6,176 nt of DNA from Desulfotomaculaceae bacterium (GTDB lineage Bacteria; Bacillota; Desulfotomaculia; Desulfotomaculales; Pelotomaculaceae). The stretch covers positions 1-6,176 of the forward strand of contig JAQVLS010000102.1 in NCBI GenBank assembly GCA_028704035.1, given 5' to 3'. Below the pieces are notes generated by a model. It was not told the origin of the DNA. It made no database searches and saw only the letters and a program-made list of their open reading frames with translations. Made by a program: the position numbers and the translations under genes. Below, piece by piece: positions 5,670-6,176 of the stretch (position 1 is the first letter of the stretch; each line of letters opens with the position of its first letter).

Positions 5670-6176
5670 TTGGTCGAACTAGACAAACAGATGGAGATTA
5701 TCAAGAGGGGCACAGTAGAAATTATCCCGGAGAACGAGCTGGCGGACAAACTGAAGTCTTCTATTAAGAACGGCAGGCCGCTCAAAGTAAAGCTAGGCCT
5801 TGACCCTACCGCTCCGGACATTCACCTTGGTCATACGGTGGTACTGCAAAAACTCAGGCAGTTTCAGGACCTGGGGCACCAGGTGGTATTACTCCTTGGC
5901 GACTTCACAGCCAGGATTGGTGACCCCACCGGCAAATCGGAAACACGAAAACAGCTCACCGCGGAGCAGGTATTGGAAAATGCCCGCACCTATGAACGGC
6001 AGATTTTTAAGATCCTCGACCGTGAAAAAACCAGTGTGGTTTTTAACAGCCGGTGGCTCTCTGCTTTGAACTTTACACAGGTGATTGAGCTAGCTGCTAA
6101 ATATACCCTGGCCAGGATGATGGAACGTGATGATTTCGCCAGGCGTTATAAGGAAGGCCTGCCGATCAGCATTCAT
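5670..6176 (+). CDS. tyrS: Tyrosyl-tRNA synthetase, TyrZ type (3'-truncated by window edge)
   Basis: It charges tRNA-Tyr with tyrosine in the cytoplasm (class I synthetase). The first 169 codons are present; the family is about 400 residues long, so the KMSKS loop and the tRNA-binding S4-like tail lie beyond the window. The signature is [15 protein letters not shown] (41-55), where HLGH (52-55) is the HIGH motif of the ATP site. It is followed by [15 protein letters not shown]. Those two stretches, with [18 protein letters not shown] between them, mark the TyrZ-like branch rather than the E. coli TyrS type. The TTG start at 5670 is chosen for its ribosome site; ATG 5652 would add six residues. 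It has its own promoter (5594-5623). No T-box leader fits in the 141 bp between dppA and this start. The function is certain. Confidence 0.95.
   Translation, partial: MVELDKQMEIIKRGTVEIIPENELADKLKSSIKNGRPLKVKLGLDPTAPDIHLGHTVVLQKLRQFQDLGHQVVLLLGDFTARIGDPTGKSETRKQLTAEQVLENARTYERQIFKILDREKTSVVFNSRWLSALNFTQVIELAAKYTLARMMERDDFARRYKEGLPISIH

Overview
The window looks like a chromosomal segment of an anaerobic, spore-former-type Firmicute. The closest feel is Peptococcaceae such as Pelotomaculum or Desulfotomaculum. This is inferred from recalled protein resemblance and was not tested by a search. The coding regions have balanced to slightly GC-rich composition, while the 550-bp gap before the sdh genes is very AT-rich. 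Strong AGGAGG-type ribosome binding sites and TTG/GTG starts also fit a Gram-positive anaerobe.

Layout. At the left edge is the 3' end of a sensor histidine kinase (+ strand, 2-367). It runs tail to tail, with 2 bp between the genes, into a small cysteine/histidine-containing hypothetical protein on the - strand (370-678). A long non-coding stretch follows (about 694-1241). It contains several hairpins and two very small ORFs, and may be the promoter plus a structured leader for the next operon. The central operon (1242-4561) encodes a complete three-subunit succinate dehydrogenase/fumarate reductase of the Wolinella type: diheme cytochrome b (sdhC), covalent-FAD flavoprotein (sdhA) and iron-sulfur subunit (sdhB). 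A clear rho-independent terminator closes it (4578-4615). Next comes a stand-alone M55-family D-aminopeptidase (dppA-like, 4713-5528), then a 48-bp imperfect palindrome that begins in its stop codon, and then a promoter and the 5' part of a TyrZ-type tyrosyl-tRNA synthetase (from 5670 off the right edge).

How the genes work together. SdhC, SdhA and SdhB form one membrane complex that exchanges electrons between succinate/fumarate in the cytoplasm and menaquinone in the membrane. The heme-ligand histidines, all eleven Fe-S cysteines, the FAD-linked histidine and the active-site residues are all visible. In a syntrophic or sulfate-reducing anaerobe this complex could run in either direction; the sequence does not settle which. 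The flanking genes (kinase, hypothetical protein, peptidase, tyrS) look like separate transcription units with no evident functional link to it.

I found no convincing new multi-gene system. The most interesting unexplained parts are the structured leader before sdhC and the palindrome after the peptidase gene.
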